64,000 bases of DNA from Nocardia sp. NBC_00416 (GCF_036032445.1 NZ_CP107932.1:932501-996500), one strand, 5' to 3'. Numbered from the stretch's first letter, positions 50,701-59,661 are shown. Numbers and translations: made by a program. The notes: generated from the letters alone by a model not told the origin.

Positions 50701-51636
50701 TCAGGAGAGCTGGAATGCTCGTCGGTAGGCGCCCGGGGTGGTGCCGACCTGGGCGCGGAAGCGGCGGCGCAGGTTGACCGCCGAGGTGAGGCCGACGCGG
50801 GCCGCGATCGCCTCGACCGGTAGGTCTGTCTCCTCGAGCAGGGTGCGTGCTTCGGTCACTCGGCGCGATAGCAGCCACATGCCCGGGCTCGTACCGAGCT
50901 GGTCGGCGAAGCGCCGGGCCAGCGTGCGGGGCGAGACGTTGAGATACGCGGCCATATCGCCCACCGACAGCGGTGTCCCCAGATGCGTGCCGGCCCACTC
51001 GATCAGGCCGTCCAGCGCGTCCGCGGGCGGCGGGGGCGGCGCGTACTGTGCCTGGCCGCCCTCGCGGTGCAGGGGCATGACCATGTGCCGCGCGATGAGG
51101 GCAGCGTGCGCGGCACCGTGGTCCTGCCGGACGAGGTGCAGGCACAGATCGATACCTGCTCCGGCGCCAGCACTCGTGGCGACATCGCCGTGGTCCACAT
51201 AGAGCACGTCGGGCTCCACACGCACCTGGGGGAAATCCGCGGCCAGTTGTGCGGCGCGCGCCCAGTGTGTTGTCGCCGAGCGACCGTCCAGCAGGCCCGT
51301 TCGTGCCAGCGCGAACACTCCGGAGCAGATCGTGACCAGTCGCGCCCCACGGGCGTGTGCCCGGCGCAGCGCGCGGCGCACACGGTCCGACAGCGGCGCC
51401 TCCACCGAAGACCAGCCCGGGATGAGCACGGTGTCCGCGGCGGCGAGCGCGGAGAGACCTCGCGTTACCGACATCGCATACCCGGCCGTCGTCGGCACCG
51501 GGCCGGGCGTCTCGGTGCACACCTCGAGCTCGTAGTACTGCGGTATCCCGGCACGCACCGTGCCGAACACCTCGACAGCGCAGCCGAGCTCGAACGTCGA
51601 CTGCACCGGCTGAACCAGGACAACCACGCGATGCAT
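50701..51636 (-). CDS. GlxA-family AraC-type regulator (DJ-1/PfpI domain)
   Basis: A protein of 311 residues. An N-terminal DJ-1/PfpI-like domain (about 1-165, with the Cys elbow TICSGVFALARTGLLDGR) is joined to a C-terminal AraC double helix-turn-helix (about 210-311, LSVGDMAAYLNVSPRTLARRF and EAIAARVGLTSAVNLRRRF). Proteins of this type activate catabolic genes for small nitrogen or amine compounds. It converges on the TetR gene and diverges from the cupin gene, its most likely target. Confidence 0.9.
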   Translation of the reverse strand: MHRVVVLVQPVQSTFELGCAVEVFGTVRAGIPQYYELEVCTETPGPVPTTAGYAMSVTRGLSALAAADTVLIPGWSSVEAPLSDRVRRALRRAHARGARLVTICSGVFALARTGLLDGRSATTHWARAAQLAADFPQVRVEPDVLYVDHGDVATSAGAGAGIDLCLHLVRQDHGAAHAALIARHMVMPLHREGGQAQYAPPPPPADALDGLIEWAGTHLGTPLSVGDMAAYLNVSPRTLARRFADQLGTSPGMWLLSRRVTEARTLLEETDLPVEAIAARVGLTSAVNLRRRFRAQVGTTPGAYRRAFQLS

Positions 51637-51655
51637 GGCAGAAAAGTACCCTATG

Positions 51656-51671
51656 GTGTCTTACTCGACAC
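51656..51671. promoter_or_regulatory. Dyad GTGTC-TTACTC-GACAC
   Basis: A perfect 5-base inverted repeat with a 6-base spacer in the 62-base divergent gap between the GlxA-type regulator and the cupin. The identical arms and spacing occur at 30892-30907. Confidence 0.4.
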
Positions 51672-51698
51672 TGTCGCGGCGTCGCTGCACCGGGCAGC

Positions 51699-52043
51699 GT
51701 GGACGGCATGCACCCCGAGATCCTCGCCCAAGAGGGATACATCTTCGCCTCCGTCGCCGACTCCCCTGTCCGAGAGCTCTTCCCCGGGATCCGGGTACGT
51801 CCGCTGTGGAAAGGGTCGTCCGGTGCGCACGCCAACGTGCTGGAGATGGACCCGGGCACGTCGTGGCCGCACCGAGACGTCCACGAGCCCGGCCCGGAGG
51901 AGGTCTACGTGGTCGCGGGAACCTTCAACGACGGCGCGCGCGACTACCCGGCAGGCACATTTCTGCACGCACCGGCCGGCTCATGGCACGTGCCTGCGAC
52001 TACGACCGGCTGCACGCTGTTCCTCTTCTACCCCGAAGGCTAG
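51699..52043 (+). CDS. Cupin-domain protein (ChrR-like)
   Basis: A single-cupin protein of 114 residues. LFPGIRVRPLWKGSSGAHAN leads to the metal-site strand WPHRDVHEPGPEEVYVVAGTF, and DYPAGTFLHAPAGSWHVP completes the barrel. The His, Glu and His ligands of ChrR-type cupins are visible. GTG 51699 or ATG 51708 could start it. It diverges from the GlxA-type regulator. The role is unknown; sensing or small-molecule modification are both possible. Confidence 0.85.
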   Translation: MDGMHPEILAQEGYIFASVADSPVRELFPGIRVRPLWKGSSGAHANVLEMDPGTSWPHRDVHEPGPEEVYVVAGTFNDGARDYPAGTFLHAPAGSWHVPATTTGCTLFLFYPEG

Positions 52044-52226
52044 TTCGATCGGCATCGATCGTGCGCACAAAGTGTGGTCCCTGTACTCACACCCGACGGG
52101 TTCGATGCGCGGCGCGCAACGACATCGAACTCGACCGGTTCCTCGCCGAGGTTCGTCGCCGAATTCGAGATTCCGAATACGAACCACTGCTCCGGATCTG
52201 ACACCGGCGGATCCGCGGCGTGCCGT

Positions 52227-52805
52227 TCAGGCGCTGATTCCGTGGGTGAGAACAGCGGCGAGTTCGCGGTAGGCCGCGGCGTCGTCGAGGCCGATACTCG
52301 CGCGCAGGCCGCCCTGCTGGATGCGCACCATCATGGTGGCCGCGAGGTCGGCGGCGAAGGCCGCGTGCACGCCGCGGAATTCGCCGGTGGCCACGCCCTG
52401 GTCGATCAGTTCCTGGACGCGCCGGGCCGCGATGTGGGTGTTGCGGTCGTAGACAGCGCGCGCGGGCGCGAAGGCATCCAGGTCGGCCATGAACCGGGTC
52501 GAGGCCGCCGAGAGCGCCTCGCCGACCGCGGTGAGGTAGGCGGCGATGCGCTCCCGTGGTCCCGTTGTCGCGGCGACGCTCCCCTCGACTGCCTCGGTCG
52601 CGTGTTTGAAGAAGTGCACGGTCGCCGCAGCGACCAGTTGTTCCTTGCTGTCGGCGAGGGTGTAGAGGGTGGACTTCGAACACTTGAGACGCGCCGCGAT
52701 CGCGTCGAGGGTGAGGTGCGCGAAGCCCTCGGTGAGGAACAGTTCGACCAGCTCGTCGAACAGTTTCGTGCGGCGGGCCGTCGCGAAGGCCGAACGTTGC
52801 TCCAT
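52227..52805 (-). CDS. TetR-family regulator
   Basis: A protein of 192 residues with helix-turn-helix LTLDAIAARLKCSKSTLYTLADSKEQL (about 30-56) and a C-terminal ligand domain (IAARRVQELIDQGVATGEFRG onward) like TetR_C domains of acyl-CoA-responsive regulators. ATG 52805 is ten bases from the first of four identical palindromes in the divergent promoter it shares with the acyl-CoA dehydrogenase gene. It very likely represses both genes, with an acyl-CoA as plausible inducer. Confidence 0.9.
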   Translation of the reverse strand: MEQRSAFATARRTKLFDELVELFLTEGFAHLTLDAIAARLKCSKSTLYTLADSKEQLVAAATVHFFKHATEAVEGSVAATTGPRERIAAYLTAVGEALSAASTRFMADLDAFAPARAVYDRNTHIAARRVQELIDQGVATGEFRGVHAAFAADLAATMMVRIQQGGLRASIGLDDAAAYRELAAVLTHGISA

Positions 52806-52814
52806 GGACCGAAA

Positions 52815-52879
52815 CAGTACTGCAGGACCCCTTGCAGTACTGTTGCGGCAGCAGTACTGTAGTCGCCAATCCAGTACTG
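52815..52879. promoter_or_regulatory. Four CAGTACTG palindromes, TetR operator array
   Basis: Exact copies begin at 52815, 52835, 52852 and 52872, so the spacings are 20, 17 and 20 bases. The first pair is also embedded in a larger inverted repeat (ACAGTACTGCA at 52814-52824 and its complement at 52833-52843). The array fills the 99-base gap between the TetR and acyl-CoA dehydrogenase starts. Confidence 0.85.
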
Positions 52880-52904
52880 TGCCCCGAACCAGGAGGAGAA
52901 TCCT

Positions 52905-54044
52905 GTGGCTGTCGATCGACTCCTGCCCACCGGCGAGGCGCGGGATCTCATCCAGCTCACCCGCGATATCGCCGACAAGGTACTGGCGCCGATCGTGGAC
53001 GAGCACGAGAAGGCGGAGACCTACCCCGAGGGCGTGTTCGCCACGCTGGGGGAGGCCGGACTGCTGAGCCTGCCGTATCCGGTGGAGTGGGGTGGCGGGG
53101 GACAGCCCTACGAGGTGTACCTGCAGGTACTCGAGGAGATCGCCGCCCGCTGGGCGGCGGTGGCGGTCGCGGTGAGCGTGCACAGCCTGGCATGTCACCC
53201 GCTGCTCGCATTCGGCACCGACGAACAGAAGCAGCGGTGGCTGCCGGACATGTTGAGCGGCAATACGATCGGCGCGTACAGCCTGTCGGAACCGCAGGCG
53301 GGGTCCGACGCCGCGGCGCTCACCTGCAAGGCCACCGCCGACGCCGGTGGATATCGGATCAACGGCGCCAAGGCGTGGATCACCCACGGCGGCATCGCCG
53401 ACTTCTACAACCTCTTCGCCCGCACTGGCGAGGGTTCGGGCGGTATCTCCTGCTTCCTCGTGCCCGGCGACACCGACGGGCTGAGTTTCGGCAAACCGGA
53501 GGAGAAAATGGGCCTGCACGCGGTGCCGACCACCTCCGCGCACTACGACAACGCCCATATTCCCGCCGAACGCCGTATCGGCGCCGAGGGGCAGGGGCTG
53601 CAGATCGCTTTCAGTGCACTGGATTCCGGCCGGCTCGGTATCGCCGCGGTCGCGGTCGGGCTCGCGCAGGCAGCGCTCGACGAGGCCGTCGCCTACGCCC
53701 GGGAACGAACGGCGTTCGGCCGTACGATCATCGAACACCAGGGCCTCGGATTCCTGCTCGCCGATATGGCGGCGGCGGTGGATTCCGCCCGCGCGACCTA
53801 CCTGGACGCCGCCCGGCGGCGAGATGCGGGGCTGCCGTACTCGCGTAATGCCTCGGTGGCCAAACTCGTCGCCACCGACGCGGCGATGAAGGTCACCACC
53901 GACGCTGTCCAGGTGCTCGGCGGCTACGGCTACACCCGCGACTTCCGGGTCGAGCGCTATATGCGCGAAGCCAAGATCACCCAGATCTTCGAGGGCACCA
54001 ACCAGATCCAACGCCTGGTCATCAGCCGCCACCTCGCACGCTGA
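52905..54044 (+). CDS. Acyl-CoA dehydrogenase
   Basis: A protein of 379 residues with the complete acyl-CoA dehydrogenase fold. The flavin/substrate motif YSLSEPQAGSDAAALTCKA, the mid-domain WITHGGIADFYNLFAR, and RTAFGRTIIEHQGLGFLLAD are present. The catalytic base is in QIFEGTNQIQRLV. It oxidises an acyl-CoA to an enoyl-CoA using FAD and electron-transfer flavoprotein. GTG 52905 has a strong AGGAGGAG upstream. Short-branched or butyryl-type relatives share this C-terminal sequence. It is controlled by the divergent TetR through four operators. Confidence 0.95.
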   Translation: MAVDRLLPTGEARDLIQLTRDIADKVLAPIVDEHEKAETYPEGVFATLGEAGLLSLPYPVEWGGGGQPYEVYLQVLEEIAARWAAVAVAVSVHSLACHPLLAFGTDEQKQRWLPDMLSGNTIGAYSLSEPQAGSDAAALTCKATADAGGYRINGAKAWITHGGIADFYNLFARTGEGSGGISCFLVPGDTDGLSFGKPEEKMGLHAVPTTSAHYDNAHIPAERRIGAEGQGLQIAFSALDSGRLGIAAVAVGLAQAALDEAVAYARERTAFGRTIIEHQGLGFLLADMAAAVDSARATYLDAARRRDAGLPYSRNASVAKLVATDAAMKVTTDAVQVLGGYGYTRDFRVERYMREAKITQIFEGTNQIQRLVISRHLAR

Positions 54045-54228
54045 GCCGTCACGCCGCCCGCCGGTCAGGCGCGTCGGCGCGGCTGTCGGCCGGCTCGGCG
54101 TCGCCGAGGCGACACCGATTCCGGAGTGCGTAGCCGGTCGTCCGACATGGAGACAGCACGGTCGAGCGAGAATCGGGTCCGGCGCGCCTGCGGTGGATCG
54201 CTTCGCGCGGACCGCAGAATCGCTGACC

Positions 54229-55170
54229 ATGGTGATCACCGTGGGGCGCAGGTCCGCACTCGGAATGCTGGCCGGGCTGCCGTTGCTGGCAGCGGGGACG
54301 GCACGAGCACAGTCGGTGCTACCGGGGGTCGGCGCCGATCCCGGCCGGGTGCCCACGCGGTACACGATGACGGCGTTCCGCGCCGACAGTGACACCACTT
54401 TGGTGGTGTACGAGTCGGCAGACGGTACGCGGTTCACGCCGGTGGCCGAGCATGCGTACACGCCGCCGACGGGGTTGGTTCGTGACCCCAGCGTGCTGCT
54501 GCACACCGATGGTTGGTACTACCTCACCTACACCATGGCGGCCGACGCGACCTCGATCGGTATGGCACGCAGCCGGGATCGGATCAGCTGGACGGCGATG
54601 GCGCCGGTGCCGATGCTGGTGCCCGGCCGCCTGGAGGGGGCGTGGGCGCCGGAGTGGTATGCCGATGCGGCCGGGCGGGTCGGGATCATCGTGTCGCTGA
54701 CCTGGGGTCATGGCTTCACCCCGCATCTGGTGATACCACGCGGAACGGGGCTTTCCGCATGGACGCCGCCGATGCCGCTACTCGGTGTGAGTCCCGGCGG
54801 TCCGGATTCTCTGGGCTATATCGATACGGAACTGGTGCGGTGGGGCGGGCGGGTGTGGGCGTTCGTGAAGAACGAGGACACGAAGCTGGTGGAGCTGGCG
54901 GTGGCGGATAACCCGCTGGGCCCGTACAGCTTTGTGGCCAAAGGGGATTGGGCGGGCTGGGGCGGACCGCAGGAAGGGCAGTCGGTGGTGGTACTGCCCG
55001 ACGGCGGGCATCGGATCTATCTCGATGCCTATACCGAGGGCCGCTATCTCTACAGCGACAGCCACGACGGGTTCCGGACCTGGTCGGCCCCGGCCGAGCT
55101 CCCCGGGCTTTCCGGCGTCCTGCGGCACGGCACGGTGCTCGCCGAGTTCGGGTCGCCGACAACGTCCTGA
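54229..55170 (+). CDS. Exported GH43-like beta-propeller protein
   Basis: A protein of 313 residues. It has a Tat-like signal (GRRSALGMLAGLPLLAAGTA, AxA cleavage near 27) and a five-bladed-propeller region with blade-like repeats LVRDPSVLLHTDGWYYLTYT, EGAWAPEWYADAAGRVGII, DSLGYIDTELVRWGG and RIYLDAYTEGRYLYSD. GH43/GH62-type arabinosidases show this layout, including an Asp in the first blade (RDPS) and a Glu/Asp in the later ones. ATG 54229 is chosen for the signal peptide; GTG 54193 is possible. Secreted polysaccharide hydrolysis is likely but not certain. Confidence 0.7.
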   Translation: MVITVGRRSALGMLAGLPLLAAGTARAQSVLPGVGADPGRVPTRYTMTAFRADSDTTLVVYESADGTRFTPVAEHAYTPPTGLVRDPSVLLHTDGWYYLTYTMAADATSIGMARSRDRISWTAMAPVPMLVPGRLEGAWAPEWYADAAGRVGIIVSLTWGHGFTPHLVIPRGTGLSAWTPPMPLLGVSPGGPDSLGYIDTELVRWGGRVWAFVKNEDTKLVELAVADNPLGPYSFVAKGDWAGWGGPQEGQSVVVLPDGGHRIYLDAYTEGRYLYSDSHDGFRTWSAPAELPGLSGVLRHGTVLAEFGSPTTS

Positions 55171-55360
55171 CGCCACGAGTGCCGCCGCACCTGATGTGCA
55201 CCGGCGAACGCACCGTTCGTGATCCGGGGAGGCAGGGTCGGCCGGCGAAACCCGACGTGGCCGTCGGTGGAGGGGGAGTCCTCGGCCCCTCTATCGGCTT
55301 CCGGGCCGGTTGCCCGACACCGACGGGACGGGTGTCGGACCACGGTGCCAGACTCGGAGC

Positions 55361-57031
55361 GTGCGATGGGCGGTGGCGGAATCGGGTGACGGGGGTGCAT
55401 ACCTGTGTCCACTCGATCCGGACGGACGGCCCGCCGCGGCGGTGGTCTACGAGCCCGCGCTCGCCGAGGCGGTCCGCTCCCGCCCCGAGGTCGAGCGATG
55501 GGTGTGGCGGTCCACCGCCGAGATCTACCGATCCCTGCTGGCGGCCGGCGTGCGGGTGGAGCGCTGCTACGACGTCCAGGCCGCGGAAGCCTTGCTGATC
55601 GGGTATGAGGAAGGTCAGTCGGGCCAGCCCCGTTCGCTAGCGGCCGCCTGGGCCCGCCTGCACAACCTGCCGGTTCCGCCGGACGCGCCCGTCCGGGCCG
55701 CCGAGATCCAGCCGTCGTTGTTCGAATCGGGCCCGGTGCCGCTGCCGCCCGGCACGGACGAATTCACCGCCCTGGTGCAGGTCTACGCGGGGCAGCTCAT
55801 CCGGACGGCGGCCACCGAGCATCCGGAGCGGATGCGGCTGCTGCTGGCGGCCGAATCGGCGGGCATGCTGGTTGCCGCGGAGATGTCGCGGTCCGGGATC
55901 CCGTGGCGTGCGGACGTGCACCGCGAGTTGCTGGACACGCTGCTGGGCGGGCGCTTCCCGGGTGGATCGGAACCGCGCCGGATGGCGGAGCTGGCCGATG
56001 AGGTGTCGCGGGCTTTCGGGGAAGGCGTACGGGTTCGTCCCGACCTGCCCCACGACATCGTCAAGGCATTCGCCCGCGCCGGAATCGAGTTGTCCTCCAC
56101 GCGGAAATGGGAACTCCAGCAGATCGATCATCCCGCGGTCGCGCCACTGCTGGCCTACAAGACGCTGTACCGCCTGCATACCGCGCACGGCTGGTCCTGG
56201 CTCGAACAGTGGGTGCACGGCGGCCGCTTTCGTCCCGAATACCTGCCCGGCGGCACGGTTTCGGGCCGCTGGACCACCAATGGCGGCGGTGCCCTGCAGA
56301 TCCCGAAGGTGATCCGCCGGGCGATACGCGCCGACCCGGGCTGGGCCCTGGTGGTCGCCGACGCCGACCAGATGGAGCCGCGGATACTTGCCGCGGTATC
56401 GCGCGATCCCGGGTTGATGGAGGTGTCCGGTCGAGGTGCGGATCTGTACGCGGATCTGGCGGCCCGCGGCTTCGGCGGCGACCGCGCGCAAGCCAAACTC
56501 GCCCTCCTGGGGGCCATTTACGGCCAGACCTCCGGCGATGCCCTGACCCATCTGGCCGGTCTCCGCCGGCGTTACCCGGCCGCGGTGGCCTATGTCGACG
56601 AGGCGGCGCGGGCTGGTGAGGAGGGCCGGCTGGTGCGCACCTGGCTGGGCCGGACGTGCCCGCCGGTGTCGGTCGCGTCGCCGGACCAGGAGGGCCCGTC
56701 CCGGGAGGATCTCAGCGCGTACGGCAGCACCGCCGCGGCGCGCGCCCGCGGCCGCTTCACTCGTAACTTCGTGGTGCAGGGCAGCGCCGCCGACTGGGCG
56801 CTGCTGGTCCTGGCGGGCGTGCGTCATGCGATATCTCGTGCGGGGCTGCGCGCCGAGCTGGTTTTCTTCCAGCACGACGAGGTGATCGTGCACTGTCCCG
56901 CGGAGGAGGCGACGACGGTCACCGAGATGATCGCGACCGCGGCCGATACCGCCGGCCGACTGGTGTTCGGGTCGACACCGGTGCGGTTCCCCTTCACCAC
57001 CGCGGTGGTGGAGTGCTACGGGGACGCCTAG
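55361..57031 (+). CDS. Bifunctional 3'-5' exonuclease/DNA polymerase (family A)
   Basis: A protein of 556 residues of a compact actinobacterial polymerase-A type. An N-terminal exonuclease-like region (about 1-170) has little conserved catalytic sequence. The polymerase domain carries motif A DADQMEPRILA (Asp334), motif B AKLALLGAIYGQTSG (Lys379) and motif C FFQHDEV (His505-Asp506-Glu507). It is an accessory DNA polymerase separate from the housekeeping PolI, presumably for repair. GTG 55361 starts the conserved region; the frame upstream is not protein-like. It is a stand-alone gene. Confidence 0.9.
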   Translation: MRWAVAESGDGGAYLCPLDPDGRPAAAVVYEPALAEAVRSRPEVERWVWRSTAEIYRSLLAAGVRVERCYDVQAAEALLIGYEEGQSGQPRSLAAAWARLHNLPVPPDAPVRAAEIQPSLFESGPVPLPPGTDEFTALVQVYAGQLIRTAATEHPERMRLLLAAESAGMLVAAEMSRSGIPWRADVHRELLDTLLGGRFPGGSEPRRMAELADEVSRAFGEGVRVRPDLPHDIVKAFARAGIELSSTRKWELQQIDHPAVAPLLAYKTLYRLHTAHGWSWLEQWVHGGRFRPEYLPGGTVSGRWTTNGGGALQIPKVIRRAIRADPGWALVVADADQMEPRILAAVSRDPGLMEVSGRGADLYADLAARGFGGDRAQAKLALLGAIYGQTSGDALTHLAGLRRRYPAAVAYVDEAARAGEEGRLVRTWLGRTCPPVSVASPDQEGPSREDLSAYGSTAAARARGRFTRNFVVQGSAADWALLVLAGVRHAISRAGLRAELVFFQHDEVIVHCPAEEATTVTEMIATAADTAGRLVFGSTPVRFPFTTAVVECYGDA

Positions 57032-57206
57032 TAAGGGTCCGGACCGGCCCAGCGGTGGACGGGTGGCGCGGTAGGACGTCACCTGCCGCGGGCCGCGCAC
57101 GGCAAATTCTCGGCTATCTTGGCCCATGGTGCTCGTCTGCCCGGAAGGCAGGCGGAGCGGCAATGAATGCCCCTGACGGTGATGAATATCCGGAAAGAGG
57201 TTGATC

Positions 57207-57404
57207 ATGGCGAAGGCGTATCTGGTCGGCAGCGGAATCGCATCACTGTCCGCGGCGGCATTTCTGCTTCGGGACGGCGGGTTCGCCGGATCGGACATCG
57301 TTGTTCTCGAAGAGCAGGGCCGCATCGGCGGCAGTCTCGACGCGGCGGGTTCGCCCGAAAACGGTTACACGATGCGCGGTGGTCGCATGTCGGGGTGCCT
57401 TTAA
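57207..57404 (+). pseudogene. Oleate hydratase, N-terminal fragment
   Basis: From ATG 57207 (AAAGAGG six bases upstream), 65 residues match the start of oleate hydratases (MCRA family). [20 protein letters not shown] is the FAD-binding motif, [19 protein letters not shown] continues the Rossmann fold, and GYTMRGGRM follows. The homology ends at about 57388 and the frame hits TAA at 57402-57404. The matching C-terminal piece lies at 60397-60951 in the same orientation. Roughly 300 central residues are absent from the window, so this gene is broken. Confidence 0.8.
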
Positions 57405-57563
57405 GGATCGTGTCAGGAACGGCAAATGAAGCTGATCGACCAGGTCGGAGGCGTGAATTCGAGTCAGTCACCGGTGAGATTCCTTCAGTGCGGCTGAACT
57501 CACGGTTGTGGTCGTCTCGCCGTTGAGGTTTATGTCACCAGGTACACGAACGACCGCGCTACG

Positions 57564-58568
57564 TCAGCGCCGGTCGATTCCCGGTCCGAGGAGGCTGGTG
57601 ATGCCGCGCATGGCCGCCGGTGACGGTTTGAAGTAGCGGCGCAGGTTCTCGGGTTTGCGGTGGCGCGATTTCGCCATCAGTTCGACCAGGCTCGCGCCGG
57701 CCTCACCGAGATGTGTGAGGCCCGAGTGCCGGAGTTCGTGCAGATCCCATCCGGTGCCGGGGTCGCTTGCGGCTGTGGCGGAATCGAGCAGGGCGCGGGC
57801 TTGACCGTAGGACAGCCGGGCCAGTCCGGTGTCAGGGCAGATGTCGCGGTCGTCGAGTGCTTTGGCGGGGCCGGGGCGGCGGTGGGCGAGGAATACCGGC
57901 CCGCGGGTGCGGCCCTTGATCAATCGGGGTAGCAGCCGGGCGGTGCCCGCGTCCCAGTACACGATCTCCAGCGCGTACTCGGCGTGGGTCGCGCCGCGGC
58001 GGCGGGTGCGAGGCTTGGCTCCCTTGGATTTCACCGGGACGCACCGCCCGGCCGGGTCGAGTTCCTCGATGTTGATTTGCAGCAGTTACTCTGTGCGGGC
58101 GCAGGTTTCGTAGAGCATCCGCCACAGGGGTTTCTCGCGGATGTCGATGTCGCGGCGGGCGATGAGCCGGTCGATCGCGGTGCGTGAGCGTACCGGGGTG
58201 TCGGAGTCCGGTGGGGTGGAGCGTTTCACCCAGGCTGGGACGACCGGGCCACGGTGGCCGTGCTCGCGGCACCACGTCAGCCAGGACGCCACGGCGGCGC
58301 GGCGGGCGTTCCAGGTGTTGACTGCCGCCTCACCCCACAGGGTTTCGAGGGTTTCGCCGATCTCGTCGTCGGCGACATCGGCCAGCGGTCGGGTCTGCCC
58401 GAGTGCGGCGGCGGTCTTGTCGACAGCCGTGGCATAGGCGCGGCGGGTGTTCGCCGCGCGGATCGTGTCGAGGAAACTGTCCCCGGCTGTACGGACGGTG
58501 ATCGGCTCGGACGCCGCGTTCGCCTCCTCGACCCGGCTTGCTGCAGATAACAGGGCCGCTTCACGCAC
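57564..58568 (-). pseudogene. Tyrosine recombinase/integrase with in-frame stop
   Basis: A minus-strand gene of about 334 codons starting at GTG 58568. The N-terminal core-binding domain (SFLDTIRAANTRRAYATAVD, WNARRAAVASWLTWCREHG) is followed by the catalytic domain with box I Arg in [23 protein letters not shown], and [15 protein letters not shown] with the nucleophile Tyr. A TAA at 58086-58088 directly after CARTE interrupts the frame. Relatives usually have a Glu there, so a single GAA-to-TAA change explains it. All catalytic residues are otherwise intact. It probably once mobilised the surrounding segment. Confidence 0.85.
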
Positions 58569-58604
58569 CGCCGGAGCGGTGTCGCCGCAGGCCGGGTTTC
58601 ATGG

Positions 58605-58635
58605 TGCCACAGATAACAGTGTGTTATCTGTGGCA
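58605..58635. repeat. 31-bp perfect inverted repeat near the integrase
   Basis: TGCCACAGATAACA (58605-58618), spacer GTG, and its exact complement (58622-58635). A third copy of the core CAGATAACA lies at about 58543-58551 inside the integrase start region. Position and repeat number suggest recombinase-binding or attachment sites, or an operator of the integrase gene. Confidence 0.65.
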
Positions 58636-58689
58636 ACCGAATCCGTCAAGTAATGCGGTCAACCCGCGTAGTGTGCGGGTTCGCGGCGG

Positions 58690-59565
58690 TCAGGGCCGAG
58701 GATCCAGCATTGGGTGGATCAGTTCAGCTCCCTTGCGGTCGAGCCAGTCCCGGAAGCTCATCAATCCTGGGTGTAGTGCACGTAGTTCGTCGATATCGAC
58801 GTCGGGGACGCCGCCGTCGCCGCTGTTGATCAATTCGTAACCGCGAGCGAATCGTTCGTTGATGCGGCGCAGTTCCTCGATCGGGCGTTGGATGTAGGGG
58901 ACCTGCTGCCCGACGGCGGCGGTGACCTGGGCGGCGACCTCGGGTGGTGTCAGTGCGTCACCGACCAGCTCCAGTGTCCGGCCACGGTAGTCATCCGGGT
59001 CGTGCAACGCGAGTGCGGCGAATGCGCCGATGTCGTCGAGCGCGATGAACTGCTGGCACACGTGGGCAGCGGCGGCGGTGCGCAGCGCGCCGTCTCGAAT
59101 CCCGACTGTTGCGGACTGCGTGATCAGGTTCTCCATGAAGGAACTCGGCCGCAGTACGGTGGCCGAGACGCCTGACGTGGCGATGTATTGCTCGATCTCC
59201 CATTTGGTCGGCTGCCCGCCCCGGTCGGCACCCAGTCCCGAGCTGTAGACCAGATGCGTCACATCGTATTTCAGCGCGGCGTCGGTGATGGCCTTGCCGG
59301 CCTTCACCTCGTCCTGTTCCGGGGCCAGCGGCCCGGGGTGCACGCTGTACACCCCATAGACACCGTCGACGCAGCGCTCGATCGTCGCGGGTTCCTCCAG
59401 CGAGCCCTCGATCACCTCCGCGCCCGCGGCCGCCAGCGCCCGAGCCCTGATGCTGTTCGGACGGCGAGTCAGTACCCGCACCTGCCATCCGTCGGCGAGC
59501 AAGCGGTCCGCGACCGCCCCGCCCTGCTGCCCGGTCGCGCCGGTGACGAAAACAACCTGGTCCAT
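58690..59565 (-). CDS. NmrA-like NAD(P)-binding protein
   Basis: A protein of 291 residues of the NmrA/atypical SDR group. The cofactor motif FVTGATGQQGGAVADRLLADG is at about 5-25, RRPNSIRARALAAAGAEVIEG follows, and the substrate region has VLRPSSFMENLI. The classical YxxxK catalytic pair is replaced (PTKWEIEQYI), as in redox-sensor or quinone-reductase-like members. ATG 59565 has GGAGGACAC upstream. It diverges from the TetR gene across two identical-form operators and lies inside the segment that splits oleate hydratase. Confidence 0.88.
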   Translation of the reverse strand: MDQVVFVTGATGQQGGAVADRLLADGWQVRVLTRRPNSIRARALAAAGAEVIEGSLEEPATIERCVDGVYGVYSVHPGPLAPEQDEVKAGKAITDAALKYDVTHLVYSSGLGADRGGQPTKWEIEQYIATSGVSATVLRPSSFMENLITQSATVGIRDGALRTAAAAHVCQQFIALDDIGAFAALALHDPDDYRGRTLELVGDALTPPEVAAQVTAAVGQQVPYIQRPIEELRRINERFARGYELINSGDGGVPDVDIDELRALHPGLMSFRDWLDRKGAELIHPMLDPRP

Positions 59566-59618
59566 GTGTCCTCCGTGGTCGGTTTTCCGGGTAATCGGGC
59601 CGACAAGCCGCGATAACC

Positions 59619-59661
59619 GGAGAGAAATCTCCGTTTGCGAACTATACGGAGACATTTCTCC
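59619..59661. promoter_or_regulatory. Two GGAGAN4TCTCC operators
   Basis: GGAGAGAAATCTCC (59619-59632) and GGAGACATTTCTCC (59648-59661) share 5-base perfect arms and a 4-base spacer. The centres are 29 bases apart. They occupy the divergent promoter between the NmrA-like gene and its TetR regulator. Confidence 0.8.

Noticed and set aside
52044..52226. Protein-like fragment (ELDRFLAEVRRRIRDSEYEP) after the cupin
   Set aside because: Only about 40 codons, no start, no ribosome-binding site and no recognised family.
57405..57563. Sequence after the oleate hydratase N-terminal piece as an insertion-sequence end
   Set aside because: No transposase or inverted terminal repeat could be identified in the flanking sequence.
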